A stretch of 64,000 bases of DNA from Phycisphaerales bacterium. GTDB lineage: Bacteria > Planctomycetota > Phycisphaerae > UBA1845 > UTPLA1. Where the stretch lies: NCBI GenBank assembly GCA_020639075.1, contig JACKHI010000001.1:4526001-4590000 (forward strand), given 5' to 3'. The translations under genes were made by a program, and so were the position numbers. This document shows positions 8,830 through 19,194 of the stretch, in pieces. The notes under the pieces are model-generated. The model worked only from the letters and a program-made list of their open reading frames with translations, was not told the DNA's origin and ran no database searches. How positions within the stretch are numbered: position 1 is the stretch's first letter; each line of letters begins with the position of its first letter.

Positions 8830-10566
8830 ATGATCGGGGCGTCGTGGGGGTTGGCATCCGGCCGGGCCGGCGGGATGATGGCCGGCGTTGACGAGATAGG
8901 CGAAGAGCGAACCTTTGCTGAGGCCGGCGGATTGAACGCGGACGAGAGTCAGAAAGCGACGTTGGATGGGGGATCCGATCGACGATGGAATCTGCGGATG
9001 TCGCCCAGGCGGTTTCTCGTCTGGGCGTGTCTGCTTGTCGGGGTCTACGGCTTCGGCCTGACGCGTGACTTGAGTGAGCCGTGGTACGGCGTTCACGATT
9101 GGAACGGCGCGTTCTTTTCGCAGCTTGCGCGGAATTTCCTTCGATATCCCATGTCTCTTCATCATGGCATGCCGATCGTGGCGGCGGGGGCGGCGATTCC
9201 GGGGCCGGAGGATTCGAGCATTTATGCGACGCATCCTCCCGGTCTCGTCTGGCTCGTTGCGGCGTCGTTCAAGGTCTTCGGCGAGTCGGAGTGGGCGGCG
9301 CGACTCGTGCCGATCGTATTTTCGCTGGGAACCTACATCTTGCTGTTATGGCTGACGAGCAAGGCGCACAGTCGTCGGATCGCGGCGATTGCGGGGTTGT
9401 TCTACGCCGTCATGCCGATGAGCGTGTATTTCGGCCGTATGGTCGATCACGAGGCCGTTTGTCTGTTCTGCATGGTTGCGGCGGCGGCGGGCTGGACGCT
9501 CGCCGGGCGTGGCGGCGGATGGAGATGGCTGGGGCTCTCCGTTGTGGTTGCGTGCGTGTGGGTGGGCGTCTGGGTGGACTGGTCCGTCGTGATATTCTTC
9601 GGCTTAATGGCCGTGCTGGCGACGATCGAAGCGGTGCGACATCGCGGGCGATGGCGAGATTGTCTCGTTGTTTCCATCGGCGGGCTTGCGGCAGTCGTAT
9701 CAATGGTGAGCTTCATCGTTTACGCGGGACTCGCCGGTCGATGGGGCGATCTCGTTGATATCTTCGTCTCGCGGGCCGGGGAACATGTCGACATCAAGGG
9801 CGCCGGGACGTCGGAGGAATGGTGGCGACATGTTATCGACAACGTGTCGTGGCTGTTGGCCGCGATGGCGGTCGTCGGCCTGATCGTGATGATCGTCCGA
9901 TGGCGGCGGCCTGCGAAAGTAGATAGCGGCGACATTCGATCGCGGTCCGGCTTGAACGTCGTGGCGATGACGGGGCTGTTGTGGGTCGTCGTTTTCTGGA
10001 AGCAATTTGAGCGGCACGAGTACTGGATGTTCTATCTGGGGCCGGCGATTGCGACGCTCGGTGCCGTCGCAATATCGACGTTTGTCGATATGGCGTGGCG
10101 GGCGCGAGCGACGGCGTCGGTCGTGGCGATGGCGGCGCTCGCGCCGCTATCGGTGGTGATCGAAGTACAGTTTCGCAATGTGATGTTCGATCGAGTTCAC
10201 CAGGTTCATCCGATGGCGATCGAGGACTGGACGGCGATCGGACGGATGACGGCGCCGACGGATGTCGTGGCGATGTACGATGATCCGTATCGGGTCGAGC
10301 GCCGGGGCGGCTATGAGTTTCGAAATATCGTGCCGCCGCATTTGGCGTGGTACATGGATCGGCGACTGAAGGTGGTGACGGACGTGTCGGAGCTGCCGGC
10401 GTCGGCGGCAGGGTGCGCCGTCTTCGTGATCGACGCGATGCAAGCGGAGTCGGTACGGGACCGACTGGATCCCCTGCTGCGGACGTGGGGTTTCAGAAAC
10501 CTGCATCGACAGCTGGTCGTGGATCTGAGGACGCCGCCGGGTCGCGGCGTCGAAGTTCTGGATTGA
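8830..10566 (+). CDS. GT39-type membrane glycosyltransferase (ArnT/PMT-like)
   Basis: 578-aa polytopic protein with roughly ten to twelve membrane segments from residue 58 onward. The first periplasmic loop has the family signature: an acidic pair near WYGVHDWNGAFFSQLARNF, followed by YATHPPGLVWLVAASFKVFGESEWAARL. HPPG and the AARL(V)P motif are characteristic of family 39 dolichol/undecaprenyl-phosphate sugar transferases. It probably moves a lipid-linked sugar to a lipid or protein outside the membrane. The N-terminal 56 residues are hydrophilic and poorly conserved-looking; Met at 8998 (MSPRRFLVWACLL) is a plausible alternative start. It follows mddA by five bases. Confidence 0.82.
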   Translation: MIGASWGLASGRAGGMMAGVDEIGEERTFAEAGGLNADESQKATLDGGSDRRWNLRMSPRRFLVWACLLVGVYGFGLTRDLSEPWYGVHDWNGAFFSQLARNFLRYPMSLHHGMPIVAAGAAIPGPEDSSIYATHPPGLVWLVAASFKVFGESEWAARLVPIVFSLGTYILLLWLTSKAHSRRIAAIAGLFYAVMPMSVYFGRMVDHEAVCLFCMVAAAAGWTLAGRGGGWRWLGLSVVVACVWVGVWVDWSVVIFFGLMAVLATIEAVRHRGRWRDCLVVSIGGLAAVVSMVSFIVYAGLAGRWGDLVDIFVSRAGEHVDIKGAGTSEEWWRHVIDNVSWLLAAMAVVGLIVMIVRWRRPAKVDSGDIRSRSGLNVVAMTGLLWVVVFWKQFERHEYWMFYLGPAIATLGAVAISTFVDMAWRARATASVVAMAALAPLSVVIEVQFRNVMFDRVHQVHPMAIEDWTAIGRMTAPTDVVAMYDDPYRVERRGGYEFRNIVPPHLAWYMDRRLKVVTDVSELPASAAGCAVFVIDAMQAESVRDRLDPLLRTWGFRNLHRQLVVDLRTPPGRGVEVLD

Positions 10567-10693
10567 CAGGAAGTTGGGGCAGGTGGCCGGAGCGTCTCGG
10601 GGGCGCCGGTCCGTATGAGTACCGGGAATCCAGGAGTGCGGGGGCCTTGTGGATAACGTCCGCAACGGTATATTTTTCCGTTCTGCGCACCGT

Positions 10694-10721
10694 TTGACGC
10701 TTTGTCGCGGACGCATATACT
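10694..10721 (+). promoter_or_regulatory. Sigma-70-type promoter of the translation cluster
   Basis: TTGACG (10694-10699), a 16-bp spacer and TATACT (10716-10721), about 100 bp upstream of tRNA-Thr. It is the best -35/-10 pair in the region and sits where the tRNA-Thr/tuf unit must start. Confidence 0.65.
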
Positions 10722-10823
10722 GGCGGGTCTTATTTATGACACGGGCGCGGCTTGCGCGCAGCCCGTCGGGCGAGCGATTCCCTCGGGAAAAGCCGTACCC
10801 ATGACCCCGCAGGCGACATTCGC

Positions 10824-10896
<73 letters not shown>

Positions 10897-11179
10897 TGAT
10901 TTCGGCGGCGAGGCGATCGAGAGATCGGCGAAACGAAGCCGCTGTTTTTGATTGACCGCATGAATGAGGCAGGGCAGTGGTTGTCCTGCGAGGTTGGCGG
11001 GGGTGGACAGCCTCGCCGATCGACGGTCCATTATGTGGATATGGTTGGAGGCGGACGGCCGCTCCAAATGAATATTGGGGCGTGTCGGCAGTCTTCGGTT
11101 AGCAACCACGCCGTGCGACCCGCACGCGAAAAGGGCATCTAAGACGTAGCGACCACAGGTTCGCGGAGGAATCGCTGGA

Positions 11180-12388
<1,209 letters not shown>

Positions 12389-12536
12389 GGTATTCGCGGG
12401 GTTCCGTCGGAGTCCCGCATTTAGCGCGGCCGATCGGTTCGGCGGCGCATTTTGAGAAAACAGCCTGTCGGCTCGGTCGAAATTGTCGGCCGGGCCGGCG
12501 GTTTTGAATGTCGGTCTTGGGATCGAGGTCAGAAAA

Positions 12537-12713
12537 ATGGCGAAGGCAAGTAAACGCGAACACGTCTGGCTTCAGTGCAAGGAATGCGACGGCCTGAACT
12601 ATCGCACGAATGTGAACACGAAGGCCGGGATCCCGGAAGGGCTCAAGGAAGGTCTGAAAAAGTTCTGCAAGACCGAGCGACGGCACACGATGCATAAGAT
12701 CAAGCGGAAGTAG
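12537..12713 (+). CDS. rpmG: Large-subunit ribosomal protein bL33
   Basis: 58-aa basic protein: MAKASKREHVWLQCKEC, then NYRTNVNTK, and the terminal KKFCKTERRHTMHK. One CxxC pair plus a single Cys with His in the second half suggests a partly retained zinc ribbon. ATG 12537 gives the usual bL33 length. An 18-codon longer reading from TTG 12483 lacks family character. Position between tuf and tRNA-Trp is conserved in many bacteria. Confidence 0.94.
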   Translation: MAKASKREHVWLQCKECDGLNYRTNVNTKAGIPEGLKEGLKKFCKTERRHTMHKIKRK

Positions 12714-12822
12714 TCCGCGTAGCGAGTGTCGAGTCAATGAAGTTGAGCTATGCGGAGTGAAACGGGCGTGTGTGCAGGCGTTGTGGACTCGTCACTCGCG
12801 ACTCAGATCTCGTTACTTCTGT

Positions 12823-12895
12823 AGGAGCGTAGCTCAATTGGTAGAGCACCGGTTTCCAAAACCGGCGGTTGGGGGTTCGAGTCCCTTCGCTCCTG
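12823..12895 (+). tRNA. tRNA-Trp (anticodon CCA)
   Basis: Acceptor AGGAGCG/CGCTCCT, D arm GCTC..GAGC, anticodon stem CCGGT/ACCGG around loop TTCCAAA (anticodon CCA), and T arm with GGTTCGAGT. Discriminator G and no encoded CCA. Location directly before secE is typical. Confidence 0.97.
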
Positions 12896-12956
12896 TTTCA
12901 GCCCTGTCGCCTGGCGGCAGAGGCGATCGCCGATCGAAAGTTAAGGACTCAGTTTG

Positions 12957-13559
12957 ATGTCTAAAAAAGATCAGTCTGGCTCGGATGAATTCGGCACAGG
13001 ATCTGCCGTGGCCGAGCGGGAGAAAAGAGTGTCAAATCGACCGGGTGACGGCGATCGGGGACAGTCTGCCGGCGGGCCGGCGGGAACGCGCAACAGCAGC
13101 TCCGGCAGCGGAGTGGCGGGCGGTATCTACAAGCCGGGGCAGGGCTACTACACGCGAATGTGGACAGCGATCGGCTTCGGAACGCTTGTGATCTGGCTGA
13201 TCGCGTTTCTATGGCAGAAACTCTCGGTTTATGGCGCGACGGGTTCGACGACTCTCATGATTCAAGTCGGAATGGCCGTTGCCGTGCTGGTTATTTTCGG
13301 CGTCGTCGGCTACCGCCTCCTGGGGCGCAACGCGAAGGTCAATGACTTTCTCATTGCCACGGAAGGCGAGATGAAGAAAGTGAACTGGACGAGCCGCAAG
13401 GAGATCATCGGTTCGACCAAGGTCGTCATCTTCGTACTCGTCGGCATGTCCGTGCTGCTGTTTGTCGTGGATATCGTGTTCATGTTGCTCTTCAGTTCGA
13501 TCGGCGTCCTGAAGGGGCGAGGTCTGCTCGAGTTGATCTTTGGCGGCGGCGGCTCATGA
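12957..13559 (+). CDS. secE: Preprotein translocase subunit SecE
   Basis: 200-aa SecE with three predicted membrane helices (about residues 67-83, 100-120 and 155-182), like the long enterobacterial form. The hydrophilic N-terminus (60 residues) is rich in Gly, Ser and Asp. The conserved amphipathic motif FLIATEGEMKKVNWTSRKE lies before the last helix and marks the family. It stabilises SecY in the export channel. The start is ATG 12957 after AAGGA. The stop overlaps the start of nusG (ATGA), implying coupled translation. Confidence 0.95.
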   Translation: MSKKDQSGSDEFGTGSAVAEREKRVSNRPGDGDRGQSAGGPAGTRNSSSGSGVAGGIYKPGQGYYTRMWTAIGFGTLVIWLIAFLWQKLSVYGATGSTTLMIQVGMAVAVLVIFGVVGYRLLGRNAKVNDFLIATEGEMKKVNWTSRKEIIGSTKVVIFVLVGMSVLLFVVDIVFMLLFSSIGVLKGRGLLELIFGGGGS

Positions 13560-14290
13560 TGGACCCGACGCAGCACGATGGAGCGAATTCCGTGGCGGAT
13601 GACCTGAACCAGGCCGACGACGGCATGCAGGATGACACGCAGGACGCCGCAGCTGTTTCGACCAGCGCGAGTGCCGCCGGTGCGGCGAAGGCGCCGGAAT
13701 TCAAATCCGGCGAGGGGCTCTTTCGCGAAGGCATGCAGTGGTACGTGCTTCGCGTCGCCAGCAATCGTGAAGATCAGGTCTGCACGTCGCTGATGCGCAA
13801 GGTTGAGATTGAAGGGCTGTCGGAGCGGATCGGGCGAATTCTCGTTCCGACGCAGCGCGAAAAGCGAATGCGAGGCGGCGTCGCGAAGGTCTACGACAAG
13901 AAGCTTTATCCCGGATACGTCTTTGTGGAGATGGCCGTCGAGGAGGACGGCAGCATTCCCGAGGACATCTGGTTCATGATCAAGGAAACCATGAGTGTTG
14001 GGGACTTCATCGGTTCCGACGGTAAGCCGACGCCGATGAAGCCGCACGACGTGGAAAAAATGCTCGCGGTCGTTGAAAAGGCGTCGGAACAGCCGACGCT
14101 GAGCGGCATGTCGGGCATGAAGAAGGGCGATGCGATCAAGGTCAAGGAAGGACCGTTCGAGAACTTCGAGGGCGAGATCGACGAGGTCTTCCCCGACAAG
14201 GGCCAGGTCCGCGTGATCGTGTCGATCTTCGGCCGGCCGACGCCCATCGAACTGGAATACTGGCAAGTTGAATTGACGACCGAAGAGTAG
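13556..14290 (+). CDS. nusG: Transcription termination/antitermination factor NusG
   Basis: 244 aa, longer than the usual 180 because of an acidic, Ala-rich N-terminal extension (residues 1-58). The NGN domain starts at MQWYVLRVASN and includes the basic KLYPGYVFVEM strand. The KOW domain is at the C-terminus (VKEGPFENFEGEIDEV). It binds RNA polymerase and couples transcription to termination or translation. It starts at ATG 13556 overlapping the secE stop, with a second ATG directly after. Confidence 0.95.
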   Translation: MMDPTQHDGANSVADDLNQADDGMQDDTQDAAAVSTSASAAGAAKAPEFKSGEGLFREGMQWYVLRVASNREDQVCTSLMRKVEIEGLSERIGRILVPTQREKRMRGGVAKVYDKKLYPGYVFVEMAVEEDGSIPEDIWFMIKETMSVGDFIGSDGKPTPMKPHDVEKMLAVVEKASEQPTLSGMSGMKKGDAIKVKEGPFENFEGEIDEVFPDKGQVRVIVSIFGRPTPIELEYWQVELTTEE

Positions 14291-14341
14291 TTCGGCGGCG
14301 TTCGCGATCGCAATTGCGATTAGTTATCGAGGCGACTAGAC

Positions 14342-14776
14342 GTGGCGAAAAAGAAAACTCCTACAGCGGTATTCAAGGTACAGGGCCCCGGCGGACAGGC
14401 GACGCCCGCGCCGCCGATCGGACCGGCCTGCGGTCAATACGGCGTCAACCCCGGACAATTCGTGCAGCAGTTCAACGAGCGCACGAAGGACATGAACGGA
14501 ATGCCGGTCGCGGCCGTCGTCAGCGTCTATGCCGATCGGACTTTCGATTTCATCATCAAGAGCCCCCCGGCAGCGGCGCTTCTGAAGCGCGCGGCGAAGA
14601 TCGACAAGGGGTCCGGCGTGCCGAACCGCGAGAAGGTCGGGACCGTAACGCGGGCGGATCTCGAAGAGATTGCAAAGACGAAGATGAAGGACATGAACTG
14701 TCACGGCGACGTCGATGCGGCCTGCAAGACCATTGCCGGCACGGCCCGAAACATGGGGCTCGAAGTCGTCGGCTAG
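14342..14776 (+). CDS. rplK: Large-subunit ribosomal protein uL11
   Basis: 144-aa uL11. The N-terminal domain has VQGPGGQATPAPPIGPACG, close to the family signature, and the C-terminal rRNA-binding domain ends with TIAGTARNMGLEVVG. The start is GTG 14342. A hairpin with a T-rich tail follows closely, and the normal neighbour rplA lies 4.4 kb away, so rplK seems to be the last gene of this transcript. Confidence 0.97.
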   Translation: MAKKKTPTAVFKVQGPGGQATPAPPIGPACGQYGVNPGQFVQQFNERTKDMNGMPVAAVVSVYADRTFDFIIKSPPAAALLKRAAKIDKGSGVPNREKVGTVTRADLEEIAKTKMKDMNCHGDVDAACKTIAGTARNMGLEVVG

Positions 14777-14781
14777 TCGTC

Positions 14782-14818
14782 GTCGATGCGGCTTGAAGCC
14801 CGCTCGACTTTCCTTTTC
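14782..14818 (+). terminator. Probable terminator after rplK
   Basis: GTCGA and GCGG arms pair with CCGC and TCGAC, with one bulged T in the 5' arm and an 8-nt loop. The tail is TTTCCTTTT. It supports separation of rplK from rplA in transcription. Confidence 0.6.
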
Positions 14819-14946
14819 CAGTCGCTTGTTATTCCACGATTCGCGCGTTCGGTCGGACTAGGCCGTAACGAGGCGGTCGTGGTTTGTCATTTCTCGTAAC
14901 GCAGATCGACCGCCGGCGTGGCGCCTTCCGCAGCCCGCCCGCGTCC

Positions 14947-16182
14947 TCATCGCGGTTGCGACGGTAACGGCCGTCGAATCATGAGTTGCGTCGCGATCGG
15001 CGGATAGTCGATTCGGACGCGATATGCGTCGTAGTCTCTGTCATCGCATCCGCAGCGCTCCATTGTGTGTTGGATCATCCGGTCATATCCCGGAATGTCG
15101 GGCGTGACGAAGACGTCGGAGCCGCGGCCGAGATACTCGATCTGCTCGCGCATCGGTAGCTGGTCCGACTCCTCGTAATAGAGCCCCGGTCCGCCGGCAA
15201 AAAGGTCGCTGTAGAGTTGCGCTCGGAATCCCTGCGTCGAATCAAAGATGTCACGGTGAATCACGAGATCGAAGACGAGCGTGTTGGCAGGGGTTCGTAT
15301 CGGAAACGTCATGCAGAAGTCGTCGTACACGTCGTTTCGGTACCTCGGCTCCACGCGCCGGAGCACTTCGCCGGTGACGCACGTGATGCGGGATTCGAGA
15401 CCGACGGAGCTCGATACGAACTCGTATTCCTCCTGGCCGAATGCCCCGCGGACAGCTCTGAATTTCGGCACCGGCTGCGTGCAGTAGTCGAGCATCAGCG
15501 GCAGGATGCTCTCCCGCGGCGAGACCTTCGGATCGATCGGTTCCCGACGCACGTCATGGTGAAAAATACGATCGGCATCGACCGAGACGGGCAGCGTGAT
15601 GCGCCAGGCGACGTTCGCTCTCAGGCAGCAGAAGTCCACCATCCCGCGAATCGTTGCGAGGTCCCAACGGTCGGAGTCTTCCGAGGGCATGACGATGTTC
15701 GATCGGAAGATCGTTTGGGCATGAACGCCCCAGATGTAGCTGTTTCCTTCAAATGCACGCCGCCGATGTTCGACGTCGGCGCTGATTCGCGTTCTGGATG
15801 AGTTTCCGGACACGAGGATGTTGAAGTTCTTCCGTGTTCCGGCCTGGCGGCGAACCACATCATTGAATTCGACGGACGCGGCCCGGACGGCGTTCGCCAG
15901 ATTCTGGGGAACATTTCGTCGTATTGCGGCACTCAGGAACTTCTGAATTCCGGTCGGCCCCGGCAGAAACTGTGCCGCGGCCAGCGGGTCGGACTCTTCG
16001 ATGCATCGACCGAGGTTCCAGGCGAGTTTCGGATCGAGACCGAGCTCGGCCGACAGGTCGTTGGGGCGTCGAAACTTGAAGCCCGGAATCCCTTCGATCA
16101 CAGCGGCAAGCGTTGAGCGGACCCGCCGAATGCTCTCAATTGCCTCGGAAAGCCCACTGGTAGGTTCGGTATCCGTATTCAT
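14947..16182 (-). CDS. Unknown 411-aa protein with HTH-like N-terminus
   Basis: No function assigned. Residues 1-75 are helical with a possible helix-turn-helix (RPNDLSAELGLDPKLAWNL). The motif AAQFLPGPTGIQKFLSAA and a later FEGNSYIWGVHAQT, together with the C-terminal YDAYRVRIDYPPIATQLMIRR, match my memory of a planctomycete-restricted family of roughly 400-aa proteins annotated only as hypothetical. There are no membrane segments or signal peptide, so it is cytoplasmic. It may be a regulator, given the N-terminus. It is transcribed against the ribosomal genes and diverges from the dockerin protein, with paired palindromes between them. Confidence 0.8.
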   Translation of the reverse strand: MNTDTEPTSGLSEAIESIRRVRSTLAAVIEGIPGFKFRRPNDLSAELGLDPKLAWNLGRCIEESDPLAAAQFLPGPTGIQKFLSAAIRRNVPQNLANAVRAASVEFNDVVRRQAGTRKNFNILVSGNSSRTRISADVEHRRRAFEGNSYIWGVHAQTIFRSNIVMPSEDSDRWDLATIRGMVDFCCLRANVAWRITLPVSVDADRIFHHDVRREPIDPKVSPRESILPLMLDYCTQPVPKFRAVRGAFGQEEYEFVSSSVGLESRITCVTGEVLRRVEPRYRNDVYDDFCMTFPIRTPANTLVFDLVIHRDIFDSTQGFRAQLYSDLFAGGPGLYYEESDQLPMREQIEYLGRGSDVFVTPDIPGYDRMIQHTMERCGCDDRDYDAYRVRIDYPPIATQLMIRRPLPSQPR

Positions 16183-16224
16183 GATGTGGATCGCCTGAAA
16201 GTCAGAGTGGCTATTGCATTAACT

Positions 16225-16255
16225 ATATGCATTAGAGCATATTATGATTGCAATC
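16225..16255. promoter_or_regulatory. Inverted repeats in an AT-rich divergent promoter region
   Basis: ATATGC-N6-GCATAT at 16225-16242, followed by the perfect palindrome GATTGCAATC at 16246-16255. They lie in a 90-bp AT-rich island just upstream of the 411-aa gene start. They are candidate operators for that HTH-like protein or for divergent promoters. This is inference from symmetry only. Confidence 0.45.
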
Positions 16256-16458
16256 GCAAATCCAAAGGCAAAAAATATTGCAAAACGACGATGCGTCAGG
16301 TAGGCTCGGAATCGGCCATGCGGCATCAGGGGGCGTCTGGCTGCGGCAGGTGTGTCCTCACCTGTCGGGGACTCGTCACGATCGGATCGATTATTGGCCC
16401 GTCCGATTGCGCGGCGAAGGGTTCGAAGGTACCGCGGCCAATCAAGGAGTTGTGGAAA

Positions 16459-18855
16459 ATGCGTAAGGCTCTCGCAATGGCTGGCGCGTTGGCCGCCATC
16501 GTATTGGCAGTGCAGGAGGCAAAGGCTCAAACAGGCGCGTGTTGTTCGAACCTAACGGGGCTATGCACGATCGAAACCCAGAGCGACTGTGAGAGTGTCG
16601 TGAACGGCGTGTACCTCGGTGACGGCATTGCATGTGAGTCGGTTCAGTGCAACACGCCTGTCGGGGCATGTTGTTTCGCGGACACGGGCTTCTGCTCCGT
16701 CGTCACAGAGGCGACTTGCATGGCGGAAAGCGGCAACTACCAGGGGAACGCAACGTCTTGCGATCCAAACATGTGTCCGCAGCCGACGGGAGCGTGTTGC
16801 GACGGCCTCTTCGGCGGCTGTATGGAAGTGACTCAGGCACAATGTTCGCCGGGGAACCTGGGTGATTGGCGCGGTCCCGGTACGACGTGTGAGGCAGAAG
16901 GCTGTCCCGACGCCGGGGCATGCTGCGATCCGGATGACGGATCGTGTCTGGTCCTGGGCGAGCCGCTCTGCACTCTACGAGGAAACGACTTCCTCGGCGA
17001 AGGAACGACATGTGACCCCAACGTCTGTCCGCAACCTCCGACGGGGGCGTGCTGCCAGGAGAGCGGCGAGTGCCAATCGGATTACACCGAATACGCATGC
17101 GTCAACCAGACGTCGGGCGGCGTGTGGGCCGGCCCTGATACGACGTGCGACCCTGTGAATCCGTGCCCGCAACCCGCCTTCGGCGCGTGTTGTTTTGCTG
17201 GCGGCGGTTGCATCGTGACGGCGGAGTACCTCTGCGCGGATGCATTCGGTGAATTCCAGGGAGAGGACTCGACGTGCTATCCGTCGCCCTGCAATCCGAA
17301 CCAGATCACGGGTTGGTGTGACAACTTCGACAGCTACACCGACGGCCAGCAGCTGTATCACGTCGGCGGCTGGACGGGCTGGGATGACTTCTCTCCGGCG
17401 GCGGGCTTCGTGTCGACGGCTCAGGCTCGATCGGCGCCGAACTCGATTGACGTCGGCGGATTCAAGGACGCTGTTCATCCATTCACGACGGCGTTCGCCG
17501 GCGGCACGTGGGAAATCGTCGCGTGGCAGTACATACCGTCGGAACTCACGGGCACGACATTCTTCGTGGTCAACAGCTACTACGAGCACGGCGGGCCCTA
17601 TTTCTTCCCCGTCGAACTGCACTTCGATCCGAGCGGGGACTATGTTTACGACGCGCTGCGAGACTCGGGCGCAACGACCACGTTACCGCTCATCTACGAT
17701 CAGTGGGTCGAGATTCGTATCGAAGCGGATTTCGACAACGACTGGCCGGGCAACATCTCGTCCGCCGGTACGATTCGCGAGTACTACAACGGACAACTGC
17801 TCATGGAAGAGAGCTGGATTCCGGTGACGGGCGGGATCAGCGTCGGCCAGTTGGCGATCATGAACATCGACCTCTATGCCCCGCATGGCGAGTCGGTCTA
17901 TTACGACGACCTTTGCGTCACGCCGCTGACACAGTCTCAACTCGATCCGCGTCGACCTTTGTTCGTGGGAACGTCTGAAACGAGCCTCGGATTGCCGACA
18001 CGCACGTCGGATCTCACTGGCGCGCCGAGCGTGACCTGGACGAATGGCTACAACACGGACGTCGCGATCGAGGGTGCGGCGGGGCGCCCCGATGGAGCGA
18101 TCTATATCGCCGGAACGCAGGACGGCACGTTCCGTCCGAACCTCTTTATCGCGCCGTTCGAGGGACCGACGATTCCGCTTTGTGAATTCGGCACGTCCTT
18201 CACGGCAGGCCCGAGCGGTCTCGCCTATGGTCGCGGCAAGTTGTACGGGTATTTCAATTTCGCCAGTCCGCTGGGAATCTACGAAATCGATCCGGCAACC
18301 TGCGATAAGACGTTGCTCGTGGATACGAGCCCTTATCGATTCTTCGGACTGGACTACAACCCGGCCGATGGTTTGCTCTATGGCTATACCGGCTTCGGCT
18401 CGCCGACGGGCCTGTACTCGATCGATCCCGACACGGGCGTGATGACGTTTGTCGCGCCAAGCGTGCCGGCGGCGAACGCTTCGGCCAACGCGCTGGCGGT
18501 CGGCAACAACACGGTCTATGTCGCCGGAACGCGCGGCGCCGAGGGCGTACCGATGTTCAGCTACGACCTGAGCCAGGGGGCGAACGGATCCTACGTCGCG
18601 ATCACGCAGGCGTTCCCGGAATCGAATGCACAGGCCGGGGCGGCCTATGCGACGGGGCCTGTTCCAGGCGACATGAACTGCGACGGCAAGATTGACGGAA
18701 AGGACATCCAGGCATTCGTCACTGCGGTGCTCGCGCCGGCACAGTACGAGAGCACCTATGTCGACTGCACGATCCTCAACGCCGACGTGAACCTGGACGC
18801 CTCGATCGATACGGTCGACGTGGCGCCGTTCGTGCTGATGTTGTCGGGCAACTAG
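16459..18855 (+). CDS. Secreted cysteine-repeat protein with lectin-like domain and dockerin
   Basis: 798 aa. Signal peptide MRKALAMAGALAAIVLAVQEAKA. Residues 25-280 hold six tandem repeats of about 42 residues, each opening with GACC and containing spaced Cys (GACC..C..C..C..C). Residues 282-490 look like a concanavalin-type or LamG sandwich. Residues 495-735 form a repeated beta region with GLxY and YGY motifs suggestive of a propeller. Residues 737-798 are a type I dockerin (GDMNCDGKIDG, then NADVNLDASIDTVD). It is probably a cell-surface or matrix protein held by cohesin-like partners. AAGGAG precedes ATG 16459. A terminator follows. It is inserted between rplK and rplA. Confidence 0.88.
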   Translation: MRKALAMAGALAAIVLAVQEAKAQTGACCSNLTGLCTIETQSDCESVVNGVYLGDGIACESVQCNTPVGACCFADTGFCSVVTEATCMAESGNYQGNATSCDPNMCPQPTGACCDGLFGGCMEVTQAQCSPGNLGDWRGPGTTCEAEGCPDAGACCDPDDGSCLVLGEPLCTLRGNDFLGEGTTCDPNVCPQPPTGACCQESGECQSDYTEYACVNQTSGGVWAGPDTTCDPVNPCPQPAFGACCFAGGGCIVTAEYLCADAFGEFQGEDSTCYPSPCNPNQITGWCDNFDSYTDGQQLYHVGGWTGWDDFSPAAGFVSTAQARSAPNSIDVGGFKDAVHPFTTAFAGGTWEIVAWQYIPSELTGTTFFVVNSYYEHGGPYFFPVELHFDPSGDYVYDALRDSGATTTLPLIYDQWVEIRIEADFDNDWPGNISSAGTIREYYNGQLLMEESWIPVTGGISVGQLAIMNIDLYAPHGESVYYDDLCVTPLTQSQLDPRRPLFVGTSETSLGLPTRTSDLTGAPSVTWTNGYNTDVAIEGAAGRPDGAIYIAGTQDGTFRPNLFIAPFEGPTIPLCEFGTSFTAGPSGLAYGRGKLYGYFNFASPLGIYEIDPATCDKTLLVDTSPYRFFGLDYNPADGLLYGYTGFGSPTGLYSIDPDTGVMTFVAPSVPAANASANALAVGNNTVYVAGTRGAEGVPMFSYDLSQGANGSYVAITQAFPESNAQAGAAYATGPVPGDMNCDGKIDGKDIQAFVTAVLAPAQYESTYVDCTILNADVNLDASIDTVDVAPFVLMLSGN

Positions 18856-18904
18856 TTCAAGACCGACGGATTCCGCCGAAACTGCGGATCTCCGATGACC
18901 TGAC

Positions 18905-18938
18905 GGCCTGGCGTCTCCTTTGGACGCCGGGCCTTTTT
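18905..18938 (+). terminator. Rho-independent terminator of the cysteine-repeat dockerin gene
   Basis: GGCCTGGCGTC pairs with GACGCCGGGCC, with loop TCCTTTG, then TTTTT. It lies about 50 bp after the stop and insulates rplA from the insert. Confidence 0.85.
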
Positions 18939-19054
18939 CTTGATCTGAGGGTCGGGCCGCTGAACGGACGCCGGTATGGGGCGGGCTGGGTCGAGGGGCC
19001 GAGTCGTCGGCTCGCTGGTGGTATTATCGGGACGTTTCACGCGACTGCCTTCAC

Positions 19055-19083
19055 TTGCAGCCGGTCCCGGCGTCGCTTAAATT
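19055..19083 (+). promoter_or_regulatory. Probable sigma-70 promoter of rplA-rplJ-rplL
   Basis: TTGCAG, 17-bp spacer, TAAATT, about 110 bp before rplA. The match is moderate (4/6 in the -10), but a separate promoter is needed because a terminator lies just upstream. A GCCCGC-GAG-GCGGGC hairpin at about 19121-19137 lies in the leader and could serve ribosomal autoregulation. Confidence 0.45.
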
Positions 19084-19194
19084 ACGCGGCTCGTTATTTC
19101 GCCGGCGGCAGTCGGCGGAACGCCCGCGAGGCGGGCGCGGTTCGACCACGAGCCGACATTCGTGGCAGACGTTCAGTCGTTAGAAAGGACTTCC

